A DNA stretch of 64,000 bases from Mesorhizobium loti (GCF_003148495.1 NZ_QGGH01000005.1:1-64000), one strand, 5' to 3'. Shown: positions 33,664-42,605, counted from the first letter of the stretch. A program made the numbers and translations. The notes: generated by a model from the letters alone, not told the origin.

Positions 33664-33746
33664 AGCCCGATCTCTGGACCGACATCCGCCACCTCTGGCT
33701 GAAAGCCGCCGCCATCACCATCTGCTAGTCAGCGCATTTCGCGCAC

Positions 33747-33777
33747 GCCGCCGAAGATCGCACGGATCTTTGGCGGC
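33747..33777 (+). other. Hairpin downstream of xylA
   Basis: GCCGCCGAAGATC (33747-33759) and GATCTTTGGCGGC (33765-33777), 13-bp stem with one wobble, loop GCACG. No T-run; perhaps a 3' stabiliser ahead of the terminator at 33807. Confidence 0.5.
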
Positions 33778-33806
33778 CTGCACGCGATCAAGGTGCCGCG
33801 CCGCCG

Positions 33807-33834
33807 AAAGGCGACACGGCCGCCTTTACTTTTA
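33807..33834 (+). terminator. Intrinsic terminator of xylA
   Basis: AAAGGCG-ACACGGC-CGCCTTT followed by ACTTTTT. 7-bp stem, 7-base loop and a good T-run. Confidence 0.7.
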
Positions 33835-33882
33835 TGCATGTCGTCGTCCCAAAACCGCTGTGCACTTTTGGGCGACATGCAT
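33834..33882. repeat. Intergenic palindromic repeat
   Basis: Arms ATGCATGTCG (33834-33843) and CGACATGCAT (33873-33882) with inner TCCCAAAA / TTTTGGG. The motif looks like a short element I recall as frequent between Mesorhizobium genes; that memory is not checked. It lies directly before the GNAT gene and close to its ribosome binding site. Confidence 0.6.
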
Positions 33883-33897
33883 GGCAGGAGACGGAAA

Positions 33898-34374
33898 ATG
33901 GCAGAGGATCGAATCATCGTGCGCCCGGCGCAGGCAAGCGATATCCCGGCTTTGAAGCGGGTCCTGCCGGAAACATTCGAAGGCACCTGGCTGCCGAATG
34001 TCACCGAGGCAGCGGCGCAGCGCTATATCGAGACGGATATAGGCGGGCGTTATGTCGACCGGAGCTGGCCTGAATTTGCCGTTGCCGAGATCGATGGCGC
34101 GGTCGCCGGCCTGATCCATTGGCGCGCGGACTTCATCGAAGCCCTGCACGTCATGGCGTCCCGTCAAGGGCAAGGTGTCGGCCGCAAATTGCTTTCCCAT
34201 GCCGAACAGGCGATCGGCGCGACCGGGTCGACGCAGGTGCGGTTGGAAACCGACACGTTCAACCTGCCCGCACAAGCACTCTACAAGGCGGTCGGCTATG
34301 TCGAGAAAAACCGCTATCCGGATGACGAATGGGACAGTGGCTTCACCACGGTGCTGTTCGAGAAGCGGCTTTGA
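33898..34374 (+). CDS. GNAT-family N-acetyltransferase
   Basis: A 158-residue Gcn5-type acetyltransferase. The acetyl-CoA motif A is RQGQGVGRKLLSHAE (about 83-97), after the strand LHVMAS, and motif B includes ALYKAVGYVEK. Substrate unknown. ATG at 33898 with AGGAG 7 bases upstream; the frame could begin at 33793 but would translate the palindromic repeat. Confidence 0.85.
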   Translation: MAEDRIIVRPAQASDIPALKRVLPETFEGTWLPNVTEAAAQRYIETDIGGRYVDRSWPEFAVAEIDGAVAGLIHWRADFIEALHVMASRQGQGVGRKLLSHAEQAIGATGSTQVRLETDTFNLPAQALYKAVGYVEKNRYPDDEWDSGFTTVLFEKRL

Positions 34375-34442
34375 GCAATTCCAGGAAAAGTGTGTGACGG
34401 TTTTCCCGGGAAAAGCGTACAGCGCTTTCCCTTGGGAATTGC
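34375..34442. repeat. Intergenic palindromic repeat
   Basis: Arms GCAATTCC (34375-34382) and GGAATTGC (34435-34442) with an internal hairpin-forming stretch (TTTTCCCGGGAAAA, 34400-34414). It begins directly at the stop of the GNAT gene. The family resembles short repeats scattered in Rhizobiales genomes. Confidence 0.6.
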
Positions 34443-34634
34443 GTAAACCAACAATAGATTTCTCCTTGACCTGCGCTGCCCAGACGCAGGAACAGCTTTG
34501 CGCAAGGCCGGGTCCGTCGACACGGTTTTGCCCTTTGCCGCCCTTCAATGACCTCGCTCTTGCCTTCAAACTGCCGTCACGTATCTCGTATAAGACTGGC
34601 TCGTGGCGGGAGAGGAAGAAGGAGGCGAACCGAT

Positions 34635-34838
34635 ATGCAGAACGAACGTGAAATCGACGCCCTGCTCTCACCTGGCGAGACCGGATCGATCATCGACCGG
34701 CTGATGGCGATGCCGAGGAAAACCGACGACGCCAAGATTTCGAACGAATGGGATCGCGCCGTTGCCAGCCGCTTCGAGACCCATCTTGCCAGACAGATGC
34801 GCTCGCAGATCGATGGCGACCATCAGAACGCGGCCTGA
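34635..34838 (+). CDS. 67-residue hypothetical protein
   Basis: Acidic-basic helical protein (MQNEREIDALLS..., DRLMAMPRKTDDAKISNEWDR) with no membrane segment. ATG at 34635 follows AAGGAGG, a strong site. It converges on the GlxA-type regulator 13 bases away. No function recognised. Confidence 0.65.
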   Translation: MQNEREIDALLSPGETGSIIDRLMAMPRKTDDAKISNEWDRAVASRFETHLARQMRSQIDGDHQNAA

Positions 34839-34851
34839 TTTTTCTTTTGAA

Positions 34852-35832
34852 CTAGCCCCTCCGAAGCCTGACCGGCGCTTCGCCGAAAGCCCTTGAAAAC
34901 GCTCTCGAAAACGCCGCGGCGGACGAAAATCCGGTCCGCCCGGCAATATCGGCCATGGCAACCCTTGTATCGACCACCAGCCGGCGCGCGGCGCCGAGGC
35001 GCAGCCTGAGATAATAGGCGCCCGGCGTCTCGCCGATCGACTTGCGAAAGATGCTCTCCAATGTCCGCGCCGTTACGCCGGCGCGCTTTGCCACCGCCTC
35101 TATGGTCAGCGGCTGGTCGACATGCGATTCCATCAGCCGGATGGCTTGCGCAAGGCGCGGGTCGTAACCGTCGAGCCGGCCGAGCGAGACCAGCGGCTGC
35201 GCATCGGTCGCCGCACGCGCCTGATCATAAATGAACGAACTTGCCACATCCAGCGCCACGGCCATGCCGAGCCGGGTGCGAATCAGATGCAACATCAGGT
35301 CCAAAGTTGGCGAGGCGCCGCCCGTGGTGAAGACCGGCCCGTCGATGATGTATCGATCGGGGCGCACGTCGACGCCCGGGAAGGCGGAGGAAAAATCCTC
35401 CATATCCTCCCAATGGGTGGTGGCGCTGCGTCCTTCCAGCAAGCCGGCGCGTGCCACCAGCCATGTGCCGGCTTCGACACCGCCGCAGGCGCGCGCCGTT
35501 CGCGCCGCGCGGCGCAGGCCTGACAGCAGGGCCGATGTGGCATAGTTCTGAGTGCCGAAACCGGCGACGACGACAAGCACATCGGTTGGTTCAGCCGCAT
35601 CGAACCGGCCACTGACCGCCACCGGCAGGCCGCATGTTGTGACCGGCGCCTCGCCCGTCACCGAGACCAGTTTGAAGTCGAACAGGGTTTCGCCGGCGAT
35701 GCGGTTGGCGGCGCGCAGCGGATCGACTGCGCATGCCACGCACATTATGGACGCCCCGGAAAACACCAGCAGCGTCACCTTAAGCGGTGAGTGCTCGGCA
35801 CGAAAGATTGTCGATTTTTCGCTTTTTGTCAT
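34852..35832 (-). CDS. GlxA/CdhR-type AraC-family regulator
   Basis: A 326-residue regulator: N-terminal DJ-1/PfpI-like domain (KVTLLVFSGASI; GGVEAGTWLVARAGLLEGR) and C-terminal AraC domain with two helix-turn-helix motifs (IEAVAKRAGVTARTLESIFRK and MADIAGRTGFSSAAAFSRAF). It is divergent from the carnitine operon with a 78-base gap. Pseudomonas CdhR, the carnitine-responsive activator, has the same architecture and position, so it most likely activates this operon when carnitine is present. Confidence 0.88.
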   Translation of the reverse strand: MTKSEKSTIFRAEHSPLKVTLLVFSGASIMCVACAVDPLRAANRIAGETLFDFKLVSVTGEAPVTTCGLPVAVSGRFDAAEPTDVLVVVAGFGTQNYATSALLSGLRRAARTARACGGVEAGTWLVARAGLLEGRSATTHWEDMEDFSSAFPGVDVRPDRYIIDGPVFTTGGASPTLDLMLHLIRTRLGMAVALDVASSFIYDQARAATDAQPLVSLGRLDGYDPRLAQAIRLMESHVDQPLTIEAVAKRAGVTARTLESIFRKSIGETPGAYYLRLRLGAARRLVVDTRVAMADIAGRTGFSSAAAFSRAFSRAFGEAPVRLRRG

Positions 35833-35910
35833 ACCACCTTCGTAAAACGCAAAACAGTTTCCGACAAGTCAGGCATTGTCGCCGTCTGTCTGGATTGGGA
35901 GGAGAGTTCC

Positions 35911-36828
35911 ATGCCGCTTGCCATGAACCGCGAGGTTTTCATTACCTGTGCCGTGACCGGGTCCGGCGGCTCGCAGGACCGCAGCCCGCATGTGCCACGC
36001 TCGCCCAAGCAGATCGCCGATTCGGCGATCGACGCGGCCAAGGCGGGTGCGGCGATCGTGCATTGCCATGTGCGTGATCCCGAGACCGGCAAGCCCAGGC
36101 GCGACGTGCATCTCTACCGCGAAGTGACCGAGCGCATTCGCGAGGCCAATGTCGATGTGGTGCTGAACCTGACCGCCGGCATGGGCGGCGACATGGTGTT
36201 CGGATCGCCGGAAGCGCCGCTGCCGCTCAACGAAAAAGGCACCGACATGGGCGGCGCCACCAACCGCATGGAACATGTGCGCCAGTGCCTGCCGGAAATC
36301 TGCACGCTCGATTGCGGCACCATGAATTTCGCCGAGGCCGACTATGTCATGACCAACACGCCCGGCATGCTGCGCGCCATGGGCGGCATGATGACGGCGC
36401 TCGGCGTCAAGCCGGAGATCGAGGCTTTCGACACCGGCCATCTGTGGTTCGCCAAGCAACTGGTTGAGGAAAAGGTGCTCAACCCCGACGCGCTGGTGCA
36501 GCTCTGCATGGGCGTGCCGTGGGGGGCGCCTGACGACCTCAACACCTTCATGGCCATGGTCAACAACGTGCCATCGACCTGGAACTGGTCGGCCTTCGCC
36601 ATCGGCCGCAACCAGATGGCCTATGCCGCTGCGGCGGTGCTAGCCGGCGGCAACGTCCGCGTCGGGCTTGAGGACAATCTGTGGCTCGACAAGGGCGTGC
36701 TGGCGACCAACGCGCAATTGGTCGAGCGTGCCGCCAGCATCGTCACCAATCTGGGCGCCAGGATCATCGGCCCGGAGGAAGTGCGCAAGAAGCTGAACCT
36801 GACCAAGCGGGCGCCGATAGCGGCATAA
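35911..36828 (+). CDS. BKACE (DUF849), probable 3-dehydrocarnitine cleavage enzyme
   Basis: A 305-residue beta-keto acid cleavage enzyme: FITCAVTGSG near the start, zinc-binding HCHVRDPETGKP and the GLEDNLW block. With acetyl-CoA it should convert 3-dehydrocarnitine to betainyl-CoA and acetoacetate, as CdhC does in Pseudomonas. Start at 35911 follows GGGAGGA; the frame runs to 35791 but would cross the promoter. First gene of the operon. Confidence 0.88.
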   Translation: MPLAMNREVFITCAVTGSGGSQDRSPHVPRSPKQIADSAIDAAKAGAAIVHCHVRDPETGKPRRDVHLYREVTERIREANVDVVLNLTAGMGGDMVFGSPEAPLPLNEKGTDMGGATNRMEHVRQCLPEICTLDCGTMNFAEADYVMTNTPGMLRAMGGMMTALGVKPEIEAFDTGHLWFAKQLVEEKVLNPDALVQLCMGVPWGAPDDLNTFMAMVNNVPSTWNWSAFAIGRNQMAYAAAAVLAGGNVRVGLEDNLWLDKGVLATNAQLVERAASIVTNLGARIIGPEEVRKKLNLTKRAPIAA

Positions 36829-36850
36829 ATTATTCGCTGGGAGGGTCGGC

Positions 36851-37480
36851 ATGACTACCGTAAAATTCACGGCGATGAAGGATGGCGACCGGGACGACTA
36901 CGAGTTCCTGACCGCGCATGAAATCGACTATGCCGCCAGGACCGGCGAGCGGCTGCTCGATGCGCTGGTGCAACTCGATGAGGGCCTGTCGGGTTACAAG
37001 ATCACCCGGCTCGGCCATTCGCTGCAGGCCGCGACGCGCGCCTGGCGTGACGGCGCCGACACCGACTGGATCGCCTGTGCGCTGCTGCACGACATCGGCG
37101 ACATCTACGCGCCTTACAATCACGACGAATATGCCGCTTCGATCCTGAAACCCTTCGTGCGCGAGCAATGCACCTGGGTCGTGGAAAAGCATGGCGACTT
37201 CCAGCGGCTCTATTATGCTCACCATCTGGGCGGCAACCGCCATGCCCGCGACCGCTTCGCCGGCCACGCCTATTTCGACGATTGCGACCAGTTTTGCGAG
37301 CGCTGGGACCAGTCGAGCTTCGACCCCGACTACGACACGCTGCCGATCGAGTTCTTCCGGCCCTTCGTGCTCGAAGTCTTTGCCCGCAAGGCCTACGACG
37401 CGTCCGTGATCCGCGCCGGAGAGCGCGTGCCTCTCATCGATCCCGCAACAGCCAAGACAAGAACCGGAGCCACAGCATGA
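36851..37480 (+). CDS. HD-domain protein of the carnitine operon, HD-oxygenase-like
   Basis: A 209-residue HD-superfamily protein. Candidate metal ligands are H56 (RLGHSLQAA), H80-D81 (LLHDIGD), H91, H114 and an aspartate near 153. The H...HD...H...H...D pattern and the length recall the mixed-valent diiron oxygenases PhnZ and TmpB. TmpB is relevant since it produces glycine betaine from a phosphonate analogue of carnitine. Hydrolase activity is the alternative. It sits between BKACE and the carnitine dehydrogenase and overlaps the latter by ATGA, so a role in carnitine metabolism is likely but its reaction is unknown. GGGAGG precedes the ATG. Confidence 0.8.
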   Translation: MTTVKFTAMKDGDRDDYEFLTAHEIDYAARTGERLLDALVQLDEGLSGYKITRLGHSLQAATRAWRDGADTDWIACALLHDIGDIYAPYNHDEYAASILKPFVREQCTWVVEKHGDFQRLYYAHHLGGNRHARDRFAGHAYFDDCDQFCERWDQSSFDPDYDTLPIEFFRPFVLEVFARKAYDASVIRAGERVPLIDPATAKTRTGATA

Positions 37481-38580
37481 GCATCATCAACAAGGCGGCC
37501 GCCATCGGTGGCGGTGTCATCGGCGCCGGCTGGGTGGCGCGGCTGCTGCTCAACGGCATCGACGTGTCGATCTTCGATCCGGATCCCGAGGCCTCGCGCA
37601 AGGTCGGCGAAGTGATGAAGGGCGCCCGCCGTGCCTACAAGCAGATGGTGCCCGGCGGCTTGCCCAGGGAAGGCAAGCTGACCTTCGCCAAGACCATCGC
37701 CGAGGCGGTCGCCGATGCCGATTTCATCCAGGAGAGCGTGCCGGAGCGGCTCGACCTCAAGCACCGCGTGCTGGCCGAGATCGACGCCCATGCGCCGGCC
37801 AATGCGATTGTCGGCTCCTCGACCTCCGGCATCAAGCCGACCGACATGCAGGTGGCGATGAAGAAGCATCCGGAGCGGCTGGTCGTCGGCCATCCGTTCA
37901 ACCCGGTCTATCTTCTGCCGCTGGTCGAGATCGTCGGCGGCGAGCAGACCTTTCCCGAGGCGATCGAAGTCGCCAGGGAGATGTACGCCTCGATCGGCAT
38001 GAAGCCGGTCGTCATCCGCAAGGAGATCGAGGCCTTCGTCGGTGACCGGCTGCTCGAAGCGGCGTGGCGCGAGGCGCTGTGGCTGATCAAAGACGGCATC
38101 TGCACGGTCGAGGAACTCGACGACATCATGCGCTATGGCTTCGGCCTGCGCTGGGCGCAGATGGGTATGTTCCAGGTCTATCGCGTCGCCGGCGGCGAGG
38201 CCGGCATGCGCCATTTCATGGCGCAGTTCGGCCCGTGCCTGAAATGGCCATGGACCAAGCTGATGGACGTGCCGGAGTTCAACGATGAGCTGGTCGACCT
38301 GATCGCCACGCAGTCGGACGATCAGGCGCATGGTCTGTCGATCCGCGAGCTGGAAAAGATCCGCGACGACAATCTGGTCGCCATCATGGATGCGCTGTCG
38401 AAGCAGAACAAAGGCAAGGGCTGGGGCGCCGGCGCGTTGCACAAGGACTATACCAAGCAGCTCGCCAAGCTCGCGGCGAAGAAACCGACGGCCTCCAAGG
38501 CGGCCGAGAAAGCCAAGGCCTTGAAGCCGGTGAAGAAAGCCGAAAAGCCGAAGAAAAAGACCGGCAAGAAGAAAGGCTGA
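37477..38580 (+). CDS. lcdH: L-carnitine 3-dehydrogenase with lysine-rich tail
   Basis: A 367-residue 3-hydroxyacyl-CoA dehydrogenase-like enzyme. NAD-binding AAIGGGVIGAGW (8-19), SSTSGIKPTD and GHPFNPVYLLPLVEI with the catalytic histidine. It oxidises carnitine to 3-dehydrocarnitine using NAD. The last 40 residues are an odd tail rich in Lys and Ala (KAAEKAKALKPVKKAEKPK..., ending in KKKG), absent from the core fold. Some rhizobial enzymes are fused to a thioesterase, but not this one. The start overlaps the previous stop (ATGA). Confidence 0.9.
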   Translation: MSIINKAAAIGGGVIGAGWVARLLLNGIDVSIFDPDPEASRKVGEVMKGARRAYKQMVPGGLPREGKLTFAKTIAEAVADADFIQESVPERLDLKHRVLAEIDAHAPANAIVGSSTSGIKPTDMQVAMKKHPERLVVGHPFNPVYLLPLVEIVGGEQTFPEAIEVAREMYASIGMKPVVIRKEIEAFVGDRLLEAAWREALWLIKDGICTVEELDDIMRYGFGLRWAQMGMFQVYRVAGGEAGMRHFMAQFGPCLKWPWTKLMDVPEFNDELVDLIATQSDDQAHGLSIRELEKIRDDNLVAIMDALSKQNKGKGWGAGALHKDYTKQLAKLAAKKPTASKAAEKAKALKPVKKAEKPKKKTGKKKG

Positions 38581-38584
38581 GACC

Positions 38585-39748
38585 ATGGATTTCGGGCTGT
38601 CGGAGGAACAGAGGCTCATCGTCGAGACGACGCGTGCGTTCGTCGAGAACGAGCTTTACCCGCATGAGCGCGAGGTCGAGCGCACCGGCGTGCTGCGCCG
38701 CGACCTGATCGAGGAGATCAAGGCCAAGGCGATCGAGGCCGGGCTCTATGCCGCCAACATGCCGGCCGATGTCGGCGGTGCCGGCCTGGATACGGTGACC
38801 TGGCTGCTCTACGAAAAGGAACTCGGCCGCGCCAATTATGCGCTGCACTGGACCTGCGTGGCGCGCCCCTCCAACATCCTGCTCGCCGGTACGCCGGAGC
38901 AGCGCGAGAAATACCTGTTCCCCTGCATCCGTGGCGAGAAATGGGACTGCCTGGCGATGACCGAGCCGGGCGCCGGCTCCGACCTGCGCGGCATGAAGGC
39001 GACCGCCGTGCAGGATGGCGACGACTGGGTGCTGAACGGCACCAAGCATTTTATCTCCCACGCCGACCTCGCCGACTTCGCCATCGTTTTCATGGCCTCG
39101 GGCGAGGAAGAGTCTGCGCGTGGAAAACGCAAGAAGATCACCGCCTTCTTCGTCGACAAGGGCACCAAAGGCTTCACCGTCCGCGACGGCTACCGCAATG
39201 TCTCGCATCGCGGCTACACCAACGCCATCCTTGAATTCGACGATTGCCGGCTTCCCGCCGCCCAAGTGTTGGGCGAAGTCCACAAGGGTTTCGACGTCGC
39301 CAATTCCTGGCTCGGCGCCACCCGGCTGCAGGTCGGCGCCACCTGCCTCGGCCGTGCCGAGCGAGCGCTTGGCCATGCCGTCGAATATGCCGCGCAGCGC
39401 CAGCAGTTCGGCCAGCAGATCGGCAAGTTCCAGGGAGTGTCGTTCAAGCTTGCCGACATGGCGACCGAACTGAAGGCCGCCGACCTGATGGTGTTCGAAG
39501 CCGGCTGGAAGTACGATCAGGGCACCGTCACCGATCAGGACATGGCCATGGCCAAGCTGAAGGCCACTGAAATGCTCGCTTTTGTCGCCGATGAGGCAAT
39601 CCAGGTCCATGGCGGCATGGGGCTGATGGACGACCTGCCGCTGGAGCGCATCTGGCGCGACGCGCGCGTCGAGCGCATCTGGGAAGGCACGTCCGAGATC
39701 CAGCGCCACATTATTTCAAGGGCGCTGCTGCGTCCGTTCGGGGCATAA
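38585..39748 (+). CDS. Acyl-CoA dehydrogenase, probable gamma-butyrobetainyl-CoA dehydrogenase
   Basis: A 387-residue FAD acyl-CoA dehydrogenase. LAMTEPGAGSDLRGMKATA is the FAD-binding block, and the end has YAAQRQQFGQQIGKFQ and IQVHGGMGLMDDLPLERIWRDAR with typical signature IWEGTSEIQRHIIS. By context it would oxidise gamma-butyrobetainyl-CoA to crotonobetainyl-CoA. Starts 4 bases after lcdH. Confidence 0.85.
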   Translation: MDFGLSEEQRLIVETTRAFVENELYPHEREVERTGVLRRDLIEEIKAKAIEAGLYAANMPADVGGAGLDTVTWLLYEKELGRANYALHWTCVARPSNILLAGTPEQREKYLFPCIRGEKWDCLAMTEPGAGSDLRGMKATAVQDGDDWVLNGTKHFISHADLADFAIVFMASGEEESARGKRKKITAFFVDKGTKGFTVRDGYRNVSHRGYTNAILEFDDCRLPAAQVLGEVHKGFDVANSWLGATRLQVGATCLGRAERALGHAVEYAAQRQQFGQQIGKFQGVSFKLADMATELKAADLMVFEAGWKYDQGTVTDQDMAMAKLKATEMLAFVADEAIQVHGGMGLMDDLPLERIWRDARVERIWEGTSEIQRHIISRALLRPFGA

Positions 39749-39751
39749 CAT

Positions 39752-41830
39752 ATGCATAAACTTGAGCGTCTCCTGCGGCCGAAATCGATTGCCGTCTTCG
39801 GCGGGGCGCAGGCTGCAGCGGTCGTCGCGCAATCGATCAAGATGGGCTTTGCCGGCGAGATCTGGCCGGTGCATCCGACCAAGGACGAGGTCGCCGGCCG
39901 CAAGGCCTATCGTTCGGTCGCTGACCTGCCTGGCGCGCCGGACGCTGCCTTTGTCGGCGTCAACCGGCATTTGACCATCGAGGTGATCAAGGCGCTGGCC
40001 GAGCGCGGCGCCGGCGGCGCCGTCTGCTTTGCCGCCGGCTTCCTCGAGACCGAGGCCTATGACGACGATGGCGAGCGGCTGCAGGCCGAGCTGGTCGCAG
40101 CAGCCGGCTCAATGCCGATCATCGGGCCGAATTGCTATGGCCTGATCAATTATGCCGACGGCGCGCTTCTGTGGCCCGACCAGCATGGCGGCATAAGACT
40201 GGCCGAGGGCGGCAAGGGCGTCGCCATCATCACCCAGTCCTCCAACATCGCCATCAACATGACCATGCAGAAGCGCGGCCTGCCGATCGCCTTTCTGATG
40301 ACAGCCGGCAACCAGGCGCAGACCGGCCTGTCCGAAATGGCGCTCGGCCTGATCGAGGACGAGCGGGTCACATCGCTCGGTCTGCACATCGAGGCCTTCG
40401 ATTCGGTAGCCGGCTTCGAACGGTTGGCGGCACGAGCCCGCGAGCTTAAGAAGCCGATCATCGCCATGAAGGTCGGCCGCTCGGAACAGGCCAGACAGGC
40501 GACCGTCTCGCACACCGCCTCGCTGGCCGGCTCGGACGCGGCCTCGGGCGCGTTCTTGAGGCGGCTTGGCATTGCGCGCGTCGATTCCATCCCCGCCTTC
40601 ATCGAGGCGCTGAAGCTGCTGCACATCACCGGACCTTTGCCCGGCTATAGGCTGTCGTCGATGAGCTGCTCCGGCGGCGAGGCCTCGGTCATGGCCGACA
40701 GTGCCGAAGGCCGCTGGGTCAATTTCCCTGATCTGACCGGCACGCACCGTGCTCATGTCAAATCGACGCTTGGGCCGCTGGTCGCGGTAGCCAATCCGCT
40801 CGACTACCACACCTTCATCTGGAACAACGAGCCGGCGATGACCGCCACCTTCACCGCCATGGTGTCGGGCGGCTTCGACCTCAACATGCTGGTGCTCGAC
40901 TTCCCGCGACCCGACCGCTGCTCGGACACCGACTGGTGGGCGACGCTGCGCGCCTTTGAATCGGCGCTGAAGACCAACAGGGCGCAAGGCGCGATCGTCT
41001 CCTCGCTGCCGGAGAACCTGCCTGAGGAATACACGGCCGGGCTGATGGCGCGCGGCATGGTGCCGTTGTTCGGCATTTCCGAAGCGATGGATGCAGCCGG
41101 GGCGGCAGCCTTCATCGGCTGGGCTTGGGCTGAACCGCAGGCGCAGCCGATCGACACGTCGGCCGCCGGTGCGCCTGGCGGTGACCACGTCACCCCTGAT
41201 GAGGCCGAGGCGAAATCCCGCCTCATTGAGGCCGGCCTGCCGGTGCCCAAAGGCGAACGCGCCGCCAATGCCGTCGAGGCGGTGATCTCGTCGATGGCGC
41301 TCGGCTTCCCGGTGGCGCTGAAGGCGCTCGGCGTCACCCACAAATCCGAGGTTGGCGCTGTCAGGCTCAACCTCAGGGATGCCGAATCCGTCAGCACGGC
41401 GGCGCATGACCTGTTGCCGCTCGGCACCGGCCTCTATGTCGAACGCATGGTGCGCGACGGCGTCGCTGAACTGATCGTCGGCTTCACCCGCGACCCGATG
41501 TTCGGCGCGGTGATGACCTTGGGCACTGGCGGCGTGCTGGTCGAACTGCTGCGCGACAGCGTCACGCTGATGCTGCCGGCAACGCGCGACGATATCGAGG
41601 CAGCGTTGCGCGGCCTGAAACTGTTCCCGCTGCTCGAAGGCTATCGCGGCCGGCCGAAAGCCGATGTTGCCGCTGCCATCGATGCCATCTCGGGCATTGC
41701 CGCTTTCGTGCAGAAGAATGCCGGAGAGATCGAGGAGCTCGACATCAACCCGCTGATCGTCTGCAGCGAAGGCAAGGGCGCCTGGATCGCCGACGCACTG
41801 CTGGTGCTGGGAGACAAGAAGAATGTCTGA
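39752..41830 (+). CDS. ADP-forming acyl-CoA synthetase, probable carnitine/betaine-CoA ligase
   Basis: A 692-residue protein with a CoA-binding domain (SIAVFGGAQ; PTKDEVAGR), a succinyl-CoA ligase-like flavodoxin domain (IIGPNCYGLINY; ITQSSNIAINM) and a C-terminal ATP-grasp domain (VTLMLPATRDD; EELDINPLIV). This is the acetate-CoA ligase (ADP-forming) architecture. It would activate carnitine, crotonobetaine or gamma-butyrobetaine to the CoA ester, a step taken by the unrelated AMP-forming CaiC or BcoAB in other bacteria. It overlaps the next gene by 8 bases. Confidence 0.85.
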   Translation: MHKLERLLRPKSIAVFGGAQAAAVVAQSIKMGFAGEIWPVHPTKDEVAGRKAYRSVADLPGAPDAAFVGVNRHLTIEVIKALAERGAGGAVCFAAGFLETEAYDDDGERLQAELVAAAGSMPIIGPNCYGLINYADGALLWPDQHGGIRLAEGGKGVAIITQSSNIAINMTMQKRGLPIAFLMTAGNQAQTGLSEMALGLIEDERVTSLGLHIEAFDSVAGFERLAARARELKKPIIAMKVGRSEQARQATVSHTASLAGSDAASGAFLRRLGIARVDSIPAFIEALKLLHITGPLPGYRLSSMSCSGGEASVMADSAEGRWVNFPDLTGTHRAHVKSTLGPLVAVANPLDYHTFIWNNEPAMTATFTAMVSGGFDLNMLVLDFPRPDRCSDTDWWATLRAFESALKTNRAQGAIVSSLPENLPEEYTAGLMARGMVPLFGISEAMDAAGAAAFIGWAWAEPQAQPIDTSAAGAPGGDHVTPDEAEAKSRLIEAGLPVPKGERAANAVEAVISSMALGFPVALKALGVTHKSEVGAVRLNLRDAESVSTAAHDLLPLGTGLYVERMVRDGVAELIVGFTRDPMFGAVMTLGTGGVLVELLRDSVTLMLPATRDDIEAALRGLKLFPLLEGYRGRPKADVAAAIDAISGIAAFVQKNAGEIEELDINPLIVCSEGKGAWIADALLVLGDKKNV

Positions 41831-42605
41831 CGTCATTTCGACCCGCCGCGAAGGCACCATCCTCGAGGTCACGCTCGACCGGCCAAAGGCCAACGCCATC
41901 GACCTGAAAACCTCGCGGCTGATGGGCGAGACCTTCAAGGCGTTCCGCGACGATCCGGAGTTGCGTGTCGCCATCGTCAAGACCGCCGGCGACAAGTTCT
42001 TCTGCGCCGGCTGGGATTTGAAGGCGGCTGCAGACGGTGATGCGGTCGATGGCGACTATGGCGTCGGCGGTTTTGCCGGGCTGCAGGAACTGCGCGACCT
42101 CAACAAGCCGGTCATCGCCTGCGTCAACGGCATGGCGGTTGGCGGCGGCTTCGAACTGGCGCTGTCCTGCGACCTGATCTACGCCTCGGACCATTCCTCC
42201 TTCGCGCTGCCCGAAATCCGCGCCGGCACGCTGGCCGACGCGGCGACGATCAAACTGCCGAAGCGCATCCCCTACCATGTCGCCATGGACCTGCTGCTCA
42301 CCGGCCGCTGGATGGATGTCGCCGAGGCGCATCGCTGGGGCCTTGTCAACGAAGTGCTGCCCAAGGAAAAGCTCGAGGAGCGCGTCTGGGAAATCGCCCG
42401 GCTGCTGGCCGGCGGCCCGCCGCTGGTGTTTGCCGCGATCAAGGAGACGGCGCGCGTCGCCGAAGCGCTGACTTTCCAGGACGCGATGAACAAGGTGACC
42501 CGTCGCCAGTTGGCGACGGTCGATGCGCTTTATGGCTCCGAGGACGGCATGGAAGGTTTTCGCGCCTTTGCCGAAAAGCGCGATCCGGTGTGGAAGGGGA
42601 AATGA
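41823..42605 (+). CDS. Enoyl-CoA hydratase/isomerase, CaiD-like
   Basis: A 260-residue crotonase. The oxyanion-hole motifs KFFCAGWDLKAAA and NGMAVGGGFELALSCD are present, with the end EGFRAFAEKRDPVWKGK. It resembles carnitinyl-CoA dehydratase CaiD, which interconverts crotonobetainyl-CoA and carnitinyl-CoA. ATG at 41823 lies inside the ligase gene, a coupled arrangement. Confidence 0.87.
   Translation: MSDVISTRREGTILEVTLDRPKANAIDLKTSRLMGETFKAFRDDPELRVAIVKTAGDKFFCAGWDLKAAADGDAVDGDYGVGGFAGLQELRDLNKPVIACVNGMAVGGGFELALSCDLIYASDHSSFALPEIRAGTLADAATIKLPKRIPYHVAMDLLLTGRWMDVAEAHRWGLVNEVLPKEKLEERVWEIARLLAGGPPLVFAAIKETARVAEALTFQDAMNKVTRRQLATVDALYGSEDGMEGFRAFAEKRDPVWKGK

Noticed and set aside
33661..33728. 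Short in-frame-looking extension after xylA
   Set aside because: It follows the xylA stop in another frame and has no start signal; I treat it as part of the 3' untranslated region.
40109..41995. A 628-residue minus-strand open frame opposite the acyl-CoA ligase
   Set aside because: Low-complexity Arg/Gly/His composition and no family blocks; the plus strand encodes a full ADP-forming ligase. Same reasoning for the long frames at 3533-4540, 20858-21646, 26799-27509 and 54783-55838.
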